Shown here piece after piece: positions 10,088-18,878 of a DNA stretch of 32,375 nucleotides. Within the stretch, counting starts at the first letter, position 1; each line of letters opens with the position of its first letter. Where the stretch lies: the NCBI GenBank assembly GCA_029266415.1, contig JAQSWW010000034.1, positions 1 through 32,375 on the forward strand. The letters are read 5' to 3'. The notes under the pieces are model-generated. The model saw only the letters and a program-made list of their open reading frames with translations. It was not told where the DNA came from and did not search any database. The translations under genes and the position numbers were made by a program. The stretch comes from Actinomycetospora sp. GTDB taxonomy: Bacteria > Actinomycetota > Actinomycetes > Mycobacteriales > Pseudonocardiaceae.

Positions 10088-10127
10088 GTGAGTGCTTTCC
10101 CGTGCCCCGGCACGGGAAAGCACTCAC
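10088..10127. repeat. 19-bp palindromic hairpin, GTGAG...CTCAC family, copy 2
   Basis: Arms 10088-10106 and 10109-10127 are perfect inverted repeats around two bases, effectively a 17-18 bp stem with a CCCCGG-type loop. It sits between two divergent genes and ends seven bases before the GGAGG of the aldehyde dehydrogenase, so it is not a terminator of an adjacent gene. As RNA it would fold in the dehydrogenase leader. It is nearly identical to copy 1 at the other end of the DUF559-like gene. Confidence 0.8.
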
Positions 10128-10143
10128 GAGACCGGAGGTCAAC

Positions 10144-11547
10144 GTGGAAACGCACTGGATCGACGGGGCCTGGCAGGAGGGCTCCGGGTCGATCGCCGTG
10201 GTCAACCCCGCGACCGAGCAGACCCTCGCCGAGGTCCCGGCCGGCGGCGCGGCGGAGGTCGACGCCGCCGTCCTCGCCGCGCGGCACGCGTTCCCGCGGT
10301 GGGCGGCGACGCCGCTGGCCGACCGGGTCGCGACGGTCCTGGCGATCCGCGAGGGCATCAAGGCCCGCAGCGGCGAGATCGCGGCGTCGATCACCGCCGA
10401 GATGGGCTCGCCGACGACGTTCGCCAACTCCGTCCAGGTCGGCATGCCCATGGCCACGTCGAAGGGCGTCGCGGGGCTGGCCGAGTCGTTCCCGTGGACC
10501 GAGGAGATCGGCAACTCCCTGGTCGTCCGCGAGCCGATCGGGGTCGTCGGCGCGGTGACGCCGTGGAACTACCCGCTGCACCAGGTGGTCGCCAAGGTCG
10601 CGCCGGCCCTGGTCGCGGGCTGCACGATCGTGCTCAAGCCCAGCGAGGTCGCGCCGCTGACCGCCGGCATCCTCGCCGAGATCACCGCCGAGGCCGGCCT
10701 GCCCGGCGGCGTGTTCAACGTCGTGCACGGCACCGGGCCGGAGGCCGGCGAGGCCCTCGCCAAGCACCCCGGCGTGGACATGGTGTCGTTCACCGGCTCG
10801 GTGCCCGCCGGGCGGCGCGTGCAGGAGGTCGCCGCGGCCACCGTCAAGCGCGTGGCGCTCGAGCTCGGCGGCAAGTCCGCCAACATCGTCCTCGACGACG
10901 CCGACCTCACCCAGGCCGTCAAGCTCGGTCTCGGCAACTGCTTCATCAACGGCGGCCAGACGTGCACCGCCTGGACCCGCCTGCTGGTGCCCGAGTCCCT
11001 GCACGACCAGGTCGTCGAGATGGCCGTGGAGCAGTCGGCCAAGTACACGGTCGGCGACCCCACCGACGAGTCGACGCGCGTCGGCCCCATGTCGTCGGAC
11101 CGCCAGCGCGAGCGCGTCGAGGGCTACATCCAGCGCGGGGTCGAGGAGGGCGCCGAGCTCGCTGCTGGCGGACCCGGCCGCCCCGAGGGCCTCGAGCACG
11201 GCGCCTATGTCCGCCCGACGATCTTCTCCGCCGTGCGCCCGGACATGACCATCGCCCAGGAGGAGATCTTCGGGCCGGTCCTGTCGGTCATGCCGTACGC
11301 CGACGAGGACGAGGCCGTCGAGATCGCCAACGCCACCGTCTACGGGCTGGCCGGCGCGGTGTTCGCGGGCTCGCAGGAGCGCGGGGTCGAGGTGGCCAAG
11401 CGCATGCGGACCGGGCAGGTCGACGTCAACGGCGGCGCCTTCAACCCGCTCGCGCCCTTCGGCGGCTACAAGCAGTCCGGCACCGGCCGCGAGCTGGGGC
11501 GCTACGGGCTCGAGGAGTTCCTCGAGGTCAAGTCGATCCAGCTGTAG
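10144..11547 (+). CDS. NAD(P)-dependent aldehyde dehydrogenase family protein
   Basis: A 467-residue aldehyde dehydrogenase that oxidises an unknown aldehyde to its acid. The family landmarks are present: TPWNYP with Asn142, the cofactor Lys in [10 protein letters not shown] (about 165), FTGS near 217, general base Glu240 in [11 protein letters not shown], and nucleophile Cys274 in NGGQTCTAW. The [12 protein letters not shown] and [14 protein letters not shown] blocks also occur. It is slightly short compared with the usual 480-500 residues but has no missing block. The GTG at 10144 has GGAGG at 10134-10138, five bases upstream, just after a long palindrome that may affect leader folding. The 3' end overlaps the convergent DUF488 gene by 20 bases. 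Confidence 0.95.
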   Translation: METHWIDGAWQEGSGSIAVVNPATEQTLAEVPAGGAAEVDAAVLAARHAFPRWAATPLADRVATVLAIREGIKARSGEIAASITAEMGSPTTFANSVQVGMPMATSKGVAGLAESFPWTEEIGNSLVVREPIGVVGAVTPWNYPLHQVVAKVAPALVAGCTIVLKPSEVAPLTAGILAEITAEAGLPGGVFNVVHGTGPEAGEALAKHPGVDMVSFTGSVPAGRRVQEVAAATVKRVALELGGKSANIVLDDADLTQAVKLGLGNCFINGGQTCTAWTRLLVPESLHDQVVEMAVEQSAKYTVGDPTDESTRVGPMSSDRQRERVEGYIQRGVEEGAELAAGGPGRPEGLEHGAYVRPTIFSAVRPDMTIAQEEIFGPVLSVMPYADEDEAVEIANATVYGLAGAVFAGSQERGVEVAKRMRTGQVDVNGGAFNPLAPFGGYKQSGTGRELGRYGLEEFLEVKSIQL

Positions 11548-11890
11548 CCAGCACCTCGGCCAGCACCCGGGCGTGGCTGGTGTCGACGTCGCGGGTCGCC
11601 GTGAGCAGGGTGAGCGGGCCCGCGGCGGCGGTCGCGCGCAGGTCCGCGAGGGCCGCGGCGGCGGGCTCGGCGTCGAGCTCGGCGCGGTAGCGCCGGGCGA
11701 ACTCGGCGAACCGGTCGGGATCGTGGCCGAACCAGCGCCGCAGCTCGGTGCTGGGCGCGACGTCGCGCAGCCAGCGGTCGTGGTCGGCGTCGGCCTTGGC
11801 CAGGCCGCGCGGCCAGAGCCGGTCGACGAGCACACGCGTGCCGTCGTCGGGTTCCCGCTGCTCCCGCACCCGCCGCACCCGCACCGTCAC
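11528..11890 (-). CDS. DUF488 family protein (YeaO-like)
   Basis: A 120-residue protein of the DUF488 family, whose biochemical role is unknown. The signature [14 protein letters not shown] lies near residues 19-32, followed by [19 protein letters not shown] and a C-terminal segment ending in THAT-like [11 protein letters not shown]. No membrane or secretion signal is present. The start is a GTG at 11890; the ATG just upstream is out of frame and stops at once. It follows the CapA-like gene by 17 bases on the same strand, and GAGGGGG just after the CapA stop may serve as its Shine-Dalgarno, so the two are probably co-transcribed. The 3' end runs 20 bases into the convergent aldehyde dehydrogenase gene. 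Confidence 0.88.
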   Translation of the reverse strand: MTVRVRRVREQREPDDGTRVLVDRLWPRGLAKADADHDRWLRDVAPSTELRRWFGHDPDRFAEFARRYRAELDAEPAAAALADLRATAAAGPLTLLTATRDVDTSHARVLAEVLATAGST

Positions 11891-11907
11891 CCCGGCATGG
11901 TGCCCCC

Positions 11908-12996
11908 TCACCCCCGGGCGAGGCCCGCGGCCGGGGCGCCGCGGGTGGCGACGCGGGCGTCGCTGCGGGCGCGGGCGGCCTCGGCGGGGGTGCCGGGCGG
12001 CGCGGCGGTGACGTCGCGGACGCGGATCGGCGGACCGACGTCGATCCACGTCGGCACGTACTCGGCGCGCGCCACGCGCCAGCGCCCGTCGGGAGCCCGG
12101 GCGACCGTGAACCGGGCGAGGACACCGTCGTCGGTACCCGGGGTCTCCTGGTCGGCGAGCTGGTTGCCGAGGCCGTAGGCCACCCACTCGTCGCCGATCC
12201 GCTCGAAGGGCTGCACGACGTGGGCGTGGTGGCCGACGACCAGGTCGATATCGGGGCTCGCGAGAAGCTCCGGGGCCAGGCGCAGCTGCTCGGAGTCCGG
12301 CTCCGGGTCGTTCTCGGTGCCCCAGTGGGCGGACAGGACGACGACGTCGGCGCCGGCCGCCCGTGCGCGCGACGCGGCCGCGAGCACCGCCGGCGGGTCG
12401 AGCAGCGCGACGCTCCAGGGGTCGCCGGGCTGCGCGTCCTCGTTCAGCCCGAAGGTGGCCGACAGGTGCGCCACGCGGACGCCGTGGACGTCGTGGACCG
12501 TCGTGGCCACGGCCTCGGCGGACGTCCGGGCCGTGCCCGCGTGCCGGACGCCGGCCGCGTCGAGGGTGTCGAGCGTGCGGGCGACGCCGTCGGTGCCCTG
12601 GTCGAGGGCGTGGTTCGAGGCGGTGCTGCACCCGTCGTAGCCGACGGCGGCCAGCGAGCGGGCCAGCTCGGGCGGGGCGTCGAACGCCGGATAGCCGGCG
12701 TAGGGGCCCCCGGGCCGGGCGAGCGGCACCTCGAGGTGGCAGAGCGCCAGGTCGGCACCCCCGACGACCGGGGCGAGCGCGGCGAGCTGCGGCACGAAGT
12801 CCGGGGTGCCGCGGCCGTCGGCCAGCGCCTGCGCCGTCACCGTCGGGTGGACCAGGACGTCCCCGCCGGCGACCAGCGTGAAGGACGCCGGGGGAGCCGG
12901 CTCGGCGGACGGCGGCGGGGGCGGGGGCGGGGCCGCCGCGGGCGCGCACCCCACGAGCGCGGCGCACGCCACGACGACGAGGGCACGGGCGACCAC
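11908..12996 (-). CDS. CapA family lipoprotein (metallophosphatase-like)
   Basis: A member of the CapA/PgsA family, related to capsule and poly-gamma-glutamate synthesis proteins with a calcineurin-like fold. Motifs seen are AGGDVLVHP, LALCHLEVPL, ASNHALDQG, SAHWGTE, GHHAHVVQP and AYGLGNQLAD, matching the metal-binding blocks of the family. The N-terminus has a hydrophobic stretch and a lipobox LVGC followed by a Pro-rich linker, so it is probably a lipoprotein on the outer face of the membrane. I chose the GTG at 12996, which gives a 17-residue signal peptide; GTGs at 13032 and 13080 are alternatives, the last overlapping the upstream gene. No pgsB or pgsC homologue is nearby, so a role in polyglutamate export is not supported. 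Confidence 0.87.
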   Translation of the reverse strand: MVARALVVVACAALVGCAPAAAPPPPPPPSAEPAPPASFTLVAGGDVLVHPTVTAQALADGRGTPDFVPQLAALAPVVGGADLALCHLEVPLARPGGPYAGYPAFDAPPELARSLAAVGYDGCSTASNHALDQGTDGVARTLDTLDAAGVRHAGTARTSAEAVATTVHDVHGVRVAHLSATFGLNEDAQPGDPWSVALLDPPAVLAAASRARAAGADVVVLSAHWGTENDPEPDSEQLRLAPELLASPDIDLVVGHHAHVVQPFERIGDEWVAYGLGNQLADQETPGTDDGVLARFTVARAPDGRWRVARAEYVPTWIDVGPPIRVRDVTAAPPGTPAEAARARSDARVATRGAPAAGLARG

Positions 12997-13042
12997 AGGA
13001 CCAGCCTGCGGACCGGGCTCCGCGCGCGCCACCGGACGCGCG

Positions 13043-15079
13043 TCAGCCGACCCGGACGAACTCCGCCTCCGACGGGACACCGTCGCGGAGCAGGAACAGC
13101 ATGTACCAACCGGGCGGGGCGACGGCTCCGTCCGGCGGCATGCGCAGGGTCAGCTCGTCGGCGGACCGCGACGTGATCTCCAGCCCGACGTGGCGCTGGT
13201 CGGGGTTGAACGAGTGGGTGCAGGAGCCGTTGCGCATCAGCGCCACGGTGGTGATCGACGCGGCGTCGGGGGTCCCGACCGTGATGACGCTCCCGTGGTC
13301 GGCGGCGCCGGGCGCGGACACGATGGTCGGTCGGTCGCCGCGGAAGAGATACGGCGGGCGGAAGATCTCCAAACGGAGCTCCGAGACCGGGATGACCTCG
13401 GGGTTCCAGGTGGCGTCGGTGCCCGAGGTCATGACCGTCGCGTCCGGGAGCAGGAGCGCCGTGGCGTGGTAGAGCCGGGGCACCGTGGTGTGGTCCATCG
13501 GCGTCCACGTGTCGGTCTCCGGGTCGTAGATCTCGCTCTCCCACACCGGGTTCGCGCCGTTGTCGGCGAAGCCGCGGCTGCTGCCCGACATCACCAGCAC
13601 GGTGCGGTCGGGCAGCAGGACGGCGTCGGGCATGACGCGGGCGGCGTGCATCGGGGCGGCCGACTCCCAGGCCGGGGTGGTGGCGCCGAGGTCGAGGAGC
13701 TCACAGCTCGCCGTGGCGGGGGTCCGCATCCCCACCGGCGGCGCGCCGCCCCCGCCGAGCGCCAGCACCGTCGGCCGGTACGGCGGGCTCGCGTCGGGGA
13801 GCAGGGGCAGCAGGACGCTCGTGCCCTCGACGCCGTAGGTCCGGCTGTTCCGCCCGGGTCGGTCGACCGCGTCGAGCCCGACCGGGTCGAACGCGAAGGT
13901 GTCGAGGTCCAGGAAGACGGTGCGCGTGCCGCCGTGCACGAGCACCCGGTCGCCGGGGAGCACGAACACGAAGGGGTAGGTGACGAAGCCCCCGAACTGC
14001 CCGAACGAGGGCGCCGGCGTGGCCGGGCCGACCGTGTCGGTGTCCGGGTCGAAGATCTCGTAGCTGAGGTTGGGGTTGGGGCCCTGCGCGGGATCGAAGA
14101 CCCGGCGTTCGCCGGCCACGATGAGGACCCGGCCGTCGGGCAGCGTCGCGGCGGACGCGTACCAGCGCCCCTGGGCCATGCGGTCGACGTCCCGCCACTG
14201 GCCGCCGCCGGGGCCGCCCGGGGTGAAGGTGTGGAGCATCCGCAGCCGGTCCTGGTCCTCCCGGTCCCCGCCGACCATGAGCAGGCGGCCGTCGGGCAGG
14301 AACGCGTGGCCGCCGCAGAAGAGGTTCGGGAGGTGGTGGTGCGGGCCCTCGTAGCCCGGTGTCGACGCCGTGCTGGTGGCGAGGTCGAGCACCCGGGACT
14401 CGCCGTCGTGGGCCGGCTGGGGGTCGTGGTGACCGTGCCCCGTCTCGTCCAGGTAGCTCAGGAACCAGATCGAGCCGCGCGCCCCGGTCGGCAGTAGCGC
14501 CGCGTGCAGGCCGCTGATCCCCGCCGTGAACGGGGCGACGCTCCAGGCGCCGCCGACCGCGGGGTCGGGGCGCGGGAACGCCGGGCGGGTGAGCACCTCG
14601 TAGGCGCCGCGGTGGGCGTCCCACCAGATGTCGCCGCCCTGGAACCGCGTGTGCTGGCTGTGCCGGTCCGGGGTGGTCTCCTCGTTGCTCAGCGGATAGC
14701 CCAGGGCGCTGCGCTCCGAGCCGAGCTGGGCCCACAGCACGTGGATGGCGCCGCGGACCTCGAACGCCCCCGTGCCCGGGGTCCAGTAGATCGCGCCGTT
14801 CTGGAAGAGGTTGAAGCGCCCGATGCCGTCCGGGGTGGCGGTCTCGTCGGTGAGGGGATATCCGAGCGGGCTCCGCTCCCAGCCCATGCCCGCCCAGGCG
14901 GCGAAGATCGCGCCGTGGACCTCGTGCGCCCCGGTGGCGGGTGACCAGTAGATGGACCCGAACAGGTAGTGCCGGAACCGCCCGATGCCGTCCGGGGCGC
15001 TCAGCTCCGGGCCCGTCGGCGCCCCCAGCACGCCTCCGGCCCCGCCGAGCGCCGCGTGGTGGTCGTCGATCGGGCCCAT
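13043..15079 (-). CDS. Copper-radical oxidase (galactose-oxidase-like, DUF1929) with N-terminal LGFP repeats
   Basis: A 678-residue three-part protein. Residues 10-165 hold three LGFP-type repeats (LGAPTG, GSIYWSPATGAHEVHG, SPLGYPLTDE, GAIYWTPGTGAFEVRG, SALGYPLSNE), which in other actinobacterial proteins bind the cell envelope. Residues 180-580 form a kelch-like propeller and 580-678 a DUF1929 domain. Residues matching galactose oxidase copper ligands and the Tyr-Cys cofactor are present: Cys255 (NLFCGG), Tyr307 (GRWYASA), Tyr537-His538 (RLYHATA) and His622 (CTHSFNPDQR). Such enzymes oxidise alcohols or aldehydes and make hydrogen peroxide; Streptomyces GlxA is a relative. GGAGGT five bases before the ATG at 15079 fixes the start. 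No signal peptide is visible, which is odd. Confidence 0.88.
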   Translation of the reverse strand: MGPIDDHHAALGGAGGVLGAPTGPELSAPDGIGRFRHYLFGSIYWSPATGAHEVHGAIFAAWAGMGWERSPLGYPLTDETATPDGIGRFNLFQNGAIYWTPGTGAFEVRGAIHVLWAQLGSERSALGYPLSNEETTPDRHSQHTRFQGGDIWWDAHRGAYEVLTRPAFPRPDPAVGGAWSVAPFTAGISGLHAALLPTGARGSIWFLSYLDETGHGHHDPQPAHDGESRVLDLATSTASTPGYEGPHHHLPNLFCGGHAFLPDGRLLMVGGDREDQDRLRMLHTFTPGGPGGGQWRDVDRMAQGRWYASAATLPDGRVLIVAGERRVFDPAQGPNPNLSYEIFDPDTDTVGPATPAPSFGQFGGFVTYPFVFVLPGDRVLVHGGTRTVFLDLDTFAFDPVGLDAVDRPGRNSRTYGVEGTSVLLPLLPDASPPYRPTVLALGGGGAPPVGMRTPATASCELLDLGATTPAWESAAPMHAARVMPDAVLLPDRTVLVMSGSSRGFADNGANPVWESEIYDPETDTWTPMDHTTVPRLYHATALLLPDATVMTSGTDATWNPEVIPVSELRLEIFRPPYLFRGDRPTIVSAPGAADHGSVITVGTPDAASITTVALMRNGSCTHSFNPDQRHVGLEITSRSADELTLRMPPDGAVAPPGWYMLFLLRDGVPSEAEFVRVG

Positions 15080-15169
15080 GGCGCACCTCCGGTGATGTCT
15101 CACCGAGAGTGACAGGGTCCGGTGCGGTCCGGGTGGAGTGCCACTCGAACAGCCCAGGGTCGGGCGCGG

Positions 15170-17008
15170 TCAGCTCAGCCCGAAGTGCGTGCAGAGCCAG
15201 TCGACGCACTCGTGGATGAAGCGCACGCGGTTCTCGGTGCGCTGGATCTCGTGGCCCTCGTCCTCGAAGAGCAGGTACTTCAGCGGCACGCCCGCGGCCT
15301 TGGCCCCGTGCACCGCGAGCTCGGCCTCGTGCACCGGGACGTTGGTGTCGTACTTGCCGTGGATCACGAGCAGGGGCGCGCGCAGGTGCTCCATGCGGTG
15401 CACGGGGGAGAGCTCGCGCAGCAGGTTGCGGTCGTGGATGGGGTGCCCGTACTCGCCGACGGCGGCGTCGGCGATCCAGGGCTCGGTGCGGGCGAAGAAC
15501 GTCTCGAAGTCGGCCATGCCGCAGACGTCGATGCCCGCGGCGAAGAGGTCGGGGTGGTTCACGAGCGCCGCGAGCGTCAGGTAGCCGCCGTAGGACCGGC
15601 CCATCACGCCCACGCGGTCGGGGTCGGCGATCCCGTTCTCCACGAGGTGCTCGACGCAGGTGGCGACGTCGCGGATCGCCGCGAAGCGCCCGGCGCCGTT
15701 GTCGGCGTTGACGAACGAGCGCCCGGACCCCGACGAGCCCCGGACGTTCGCCGCGTACACGGCGATCCCGCGGGCGAGCAGGTGCTGGTAGAGCGGGGTG
15801 AACACCGGGCGCTCCTGCGCCTCGGGGCCGCCGTGCAGGTAGATCACGGTCGGCAGCGGCCCCGCCTGTCCCCGCGGGCGGTAGAGCCAGCCGGGCAGGC
15901 GCAGTCCGTCGGGGGTGGTGACGACCTCGAGCGACGGGTGCACGAGCTGCCCCGGCGACCAGCGCGGCTCCTCCTGCGGGCAGATGAGCGCCGTGGTGTC
16001 CGAGGACAGCTCGTGGCACCACACGGCCGCGGGCACCTCGGGCGACTGGATGCCCATCACCAGCGAGTCGCCGTCGTGGCTGAAGATCGCGCTCGTGACG
16101 ACGTCGCCCGGCGGGGTGTAGGGCGCGACCTTGCCGGTGGCGATGTCGAGGAGGTCGACCTCGCTGCGCCCGGCGACGTTCCACACCACCGCGGCGAGCG
16201 CGGCGTCCTCGGTCAGCGCGAACGCCTCGAGCTCGGCGTCCTCGCGTTCGGCGAGCACCTCGGGGGTCATCGGGCTGGCGTCGGTGGCGACGTCGACGGC
16301 CACCAGTGCCGCCCGCTCGCGCCCGCCGTCGGTGAGCAGCAGCATCCGCGTGCCGTCGGGGGTGAAGCGGCCGGCGACGACGGTGGAGTCGCGGGTGATG
16401 GCCACCGAGTGCTCCACGGCCCCCGGCGGACCGCCGGGCCCGCGCGAGGCGTCGATCTCGTGCCAGCCCTCGGTGCCGTCGAGGTCGACGATGCCCACGT
16501 GGCGGGACCCCCGCCGGCCGCGGCGCAGCAGCACGCGACGCCGGTCGCGGCTGACGTCGAGGATCTTCAGGGCGTGCCCGGACCCGAGGCGCTGCCGTTG
16601 CGAGGAGTCGGCGTCGACCAGCCAGGCCGTGGTGGTGTCGTAGTCGGACTCCGTGATCGCGAGGACCGAGCCCGTGTGGGTGAAACGGTCGAGCGTCACC
16701 GCCCCGCGGTCACCGTCGCCCACGCCGCGCACGGGCCGCAGGTCGGTGCCGTCGGGCCGGATGATCGAGACGTGTGTGCGTTCCCCGCCGTCGGGCGCGG
16801 TCTCGACCGCGAGCCACGCCCCGTCCGGCGACCAGCGCACCGACGAGACGAGGTCCTCGCCGGTGTCGATCGACCACTCCTCGCCGGTGGCCCGGCGGTG
16901 CAGGCGGACCTGCGGGCGACCGTCGCCGTCCCACACGAACGCGATCGCGGTCCCGTCGGGGGACGGGCTGGGCGACCAGCAGCGGGTGGCGCTGATCCAC
17001 TCGTCCAC
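15170..17008 (-). CDS. S9 family prolyl-oligopeptidase-type peptidase
   Basis: A 612-residue serine peptidase with an N-terminal beta-propeller (about 1-360, with WSPDG, FTPDG and FSHDG blade motifs) and a C-terminal alpha/beta hydrolase domain. The triad is Ser472 in GRSYGGY, Asp554 in KYDTNVP and His586 in EDEGHEIQ. The family cleaves short peptides, dipeptides or acylated amino acids. There is no signal peptide, so it is cytoplasmic. GAGGAGG about eight bases before the GTG at 17008 sets the start. It lies 55 bases downstream of the amidotransferase gene on the same strand and is probably the third gene of that operon. A peptidase also accompanies the NAGGN ligase-amidotransferase pair in other bacteria, though from family M42. 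Confidence 0.93.
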   Translation of the reverse strand: MDEWISATRCWSPSPSPDGTAIAFVWDGDGRPQVRLHRRATGEEWSIDTGEDLVSSVRWSPDGAWLAVETAPDGGERTHVSIIRPDGTDLRPVRGVGDGDRGAVTLDRFTHTGSVLAITESDYDTTTAWLVDADSSQRQRLGSGHALKILDVSRDRRRVLLRRGRRGSRHVGIVDLDGTEGWHEIDASRGPGGPPGAVEHSVAITRDSTVVAGRFTPDGTRMLLLTDGGRERAALVAVDVATDASPMTPEVLAEREDAELEAFALTEDAALAAVVWNVAGRSEVDLLDIATGKVAPYTPPGDVVTSAIFSHDGDSLVMGIQSPEVPAAVWCHELSSDTTALICPQEEPRWSPGQLVHPSLEVVTTPDGLRLPGWLYRPRGQAGPLPTVIYLHGGPEAQERPVFTPLYQHLLARGIAVYAANVRGSSGSGRSFVNADNGAGRFAAIRDVATCVEHLVENGIADPDRVGVMGRSYGGYLTLAALVNHPDLFAAGIDVCGMADFETFFARTEPWIADAAVGEYGHPIHDRNLLRELSPVHRMEHLRAPLLVIHGKYDTNVPVHEAELAVHGAKAAGVPLKYLLFEDEGHEIQRTENRVRFIHECVDWLCTHFGLS

Positions 17009-17063
17009 CGGGTGGGCCTCCTCGGGTCCGGGCGACGCCTCACCAGTACCCCGGGAACCTACG

Positions 17064-18839
17064 TCAGGTGATGCCGTGTGCCTGCAGCCACATCTCGAGC
17101 AGCGCGACCTGCCACAGCGCGTTGGCGCCGAGGTTGGTCCGGCCGGAGTTCGGGTCGTCGAGCATCTTCTCGACGGCGTCGGCACGGAACAGCCCGCGCG
17201 ATCGCGCCGCCGGGTCGGTGAGCGCCCCGCGCACGCGCTCGAGCACCGGTCCCGAGAGCTGGCGGATCGCCGGCACCGGGAAGTAGCCCTTCTTGCGGTC
17301 GATGATCTCGTCGGGGAGCACGCCGCGCGCCGCGGCCTTGAGCACGCCCTTGCCGCCGTCGGCAAGCTTGTACTCGGGCGGGCACGCGCCCATGGTCTCG
17401 ACGAACTCGTGGTCGAGGAACGGCACGCGCGCCTCGAGCCCCCAGGCCATGGTCATGTTGTCGACGCGCTTCACCGGGTCGTCGACCAGCATGATCGTGG
17501 TGTCGAGGCGCAGCGCGGCGTCGACCGCGGAGTCCGCACCCGGGCGGGCGAAGTGCGCCGCGACGAACTCGCGGCTCACGTCGGTGTCGACCAGCGCCTC
17601 GGGCGTCAGGAGCTCGGCCACGCCCTCGTGCGGGCGGTCGAAGAACGACTTCCGGTAGGCCTCGACGGCGTCCCCGCGGGCCACGCCGGCCAGCGGCGGG
17701 TACCAGTCGTAGCCGCCGAGGATCTCGTCGGCGCCCTGGCCCGACTGCACGACCTTGATCGACTTCGAGACCTCCCGCGACAGCAGGTAGAAGGCGACGA
17801 CGTCGTGGCTGACCATCGGCTCGGCCATCGCCGCGACCGCGCCCTCGAGCGCGTCGTCGGTCTCGTGCTTGGGCACGGTGAACTTGACGTGGTCGGTGCC
17901 GTAGGTCTTGGCGACGAGGTCGGAGTAGTCGAACTCGTCGCCGGCCTCGCCGGCCTCGGACTCGAAGCCGATCGAGAAGGTCTTGAGGTCCCGCTGGCCC
18001 ATCTCGGCGAGCAGGGCCACGACGATCGACGAGTCGATGCCGCCGGAGAGCAGCACGCCGACCGGGACGTCGGCGACCATGCGCCGCTCCACCGCGGTGC
18101 GCAGGGAGCTCAGCGCGGTCTCCGCCCACTCCTGCGCGGAACGCTCGTCGTGGCGGACGAACGCGGGCTCCCAGTAGGTCCAGTCGTCGGTGCCGCCGTC
18201 GGGGGAGATCGTGCGGATCGTGGCCGGCGGCAGCTTGCGCACGCCCTGCAGGATGGTCCGCGGTGAGGGCACCACCGAGTGGAAGCTCATGTAGTGGTGC
18301 AGGGCGACGCGGTCGACGTCGGTGTTGAGGCCACCGCCGGCGAGCAGCGCCGGCAGCGACGACGCGAACCGGACCGCGCCGGGCACCTGCGCGACGTAGA
18401 GCGGCTTGATGCCGAGGCGGTCGCGACCGAGGACGAGCTCGCCGGTACGCCGATCGGCGACGGCGAACGCGAACATGCCCTTGAAGTGCTCGACGCAGGC
18501 CTTCCCCCACCGGTGGAAGGCCTTGAGCAACACCTCGGTGTCCGAGGTGGAGAAGAACCGGTAGCCCTCGGCGTGCAGCTCCTCGCGGAGGTCCTTGTAG
18601 TTGTAGATGATCCCGTTGAAGACCGCGGTCAGCCCGAGCTCGGAGTCGACCATCGGCTGCGCGCCGGTCTCCGACAGGTCGATGATCTTGAGGCGCTGGT
18701 GGGCGAGGGCCAGCGGACCGTGGCCGACGACGCCCCAGCCGTCGGGGCCGCGGGGCTCGAGGACCCGTGCCATGTCGAGCACGGTCGCCGCCTCCGCCGC
18801 CCGGCCGTCGAAGCGGAACTCACCGGCGATGCCGCACAC
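17064..18839 (-). CDS. Asparagine-synthase-type amidotransferase, N-acetylglutaminylglutamine amidotransferase-like
   Basis: A 591-residue glutamine-dependent amidotransferase. The N-terminal Ntn domain begins MCGIAG with nucleophile Cys2 and contains RGPDGWG, HQRLKIIDLS and FNGIIYNY. The C-terminal synthetase domain has the ATP pyrophosphatase loop SGGIDSS at 265-271. Segments such as VALHHYMSFHSVVPSPRTI, QSGQGADEILGGYDWYPP and KRVDNMTMAWGLEARVPFLDHEFV recall the NAGGN amidotransferase subgroup rather than ordinary AsnB. Such an enzyme would convert a carboxylate of a small peptide into an amide. The start is the GTG at 18839, with GAGGAGG seven bases upstream. It lies 39 bases downstream of the ligase fusion and 55 bases upstream of the S9 peptidase. 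Plain asparagine synthetase cannot be excluded. Confidence 0.92.
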   Translation of the reverse strand: MCGIAGEFRFDGRAAEAATVLDMARVLEPRGPDGWGVVGHGPLALAHQRLKIIDLSETGAQPMVDSELGLTAVFNGIIYNYKDLREELHAEGYRFFSTSDTEVLLKAFHRWGKACVEHFKGMFAFAVADRRTGELVLGRDRLGIKPLYVAQVPGAVRFASSLPALLAGGGLNTDVDRVALHHYMSFHSVVPSPRTILQGVRKLPPATIRTISPDGGTDDWTYWEPAFVRHDERSAQEWAETALSSLRTAVERRMVADVPVGVLLSGGIDSSIVVALLAEMGQRDLKTFSIGFESEAGEAGDEFDYSDLVAKTYGTDHVKFTVPKHETDDALEGAVAAMAEPMVSHDVVAFYLLSREVSKSIKVVQSGQGADEILGGYDWYPPLAGVARGDAVEAYRKSFFDRPHEGVAELLTPEALVDTDVSREFVAAHFARPGADSAVDAALRLDTTIMLVDDPVKRVDNMTMAWGLEARVPFLDHEFVETMGACPPEYKLADGGKGVLKAAARGVLPDEIIDRKKGYFPVPAIRQLSGPVLERVRGALTDPAARSRGLFRADAVEKMLDDPNSGRTNLGANALWQVALLEMWLQAHGIT

Positions 18840-18878
18840 GGGGGGCCTCCTCGGGGGTCAGCGGTCGGGTGCGCGTGG

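Noticed and set aside
9949-11835. Upstream continuation of the DUF559-like frame, open to 11835 on the minus strand
   Set aside because: It lies opposite the aldehyde dehydrogenase and shows no family pattern. The protein's conserved sequence begins at the ATG at 9948.
11908-12996. Poly-gamma-glutamate or capsule biosynthesis locus
   Set aside because: Only a CapA-like protein is present; there are no ligase or export partners of that pathway nearby.
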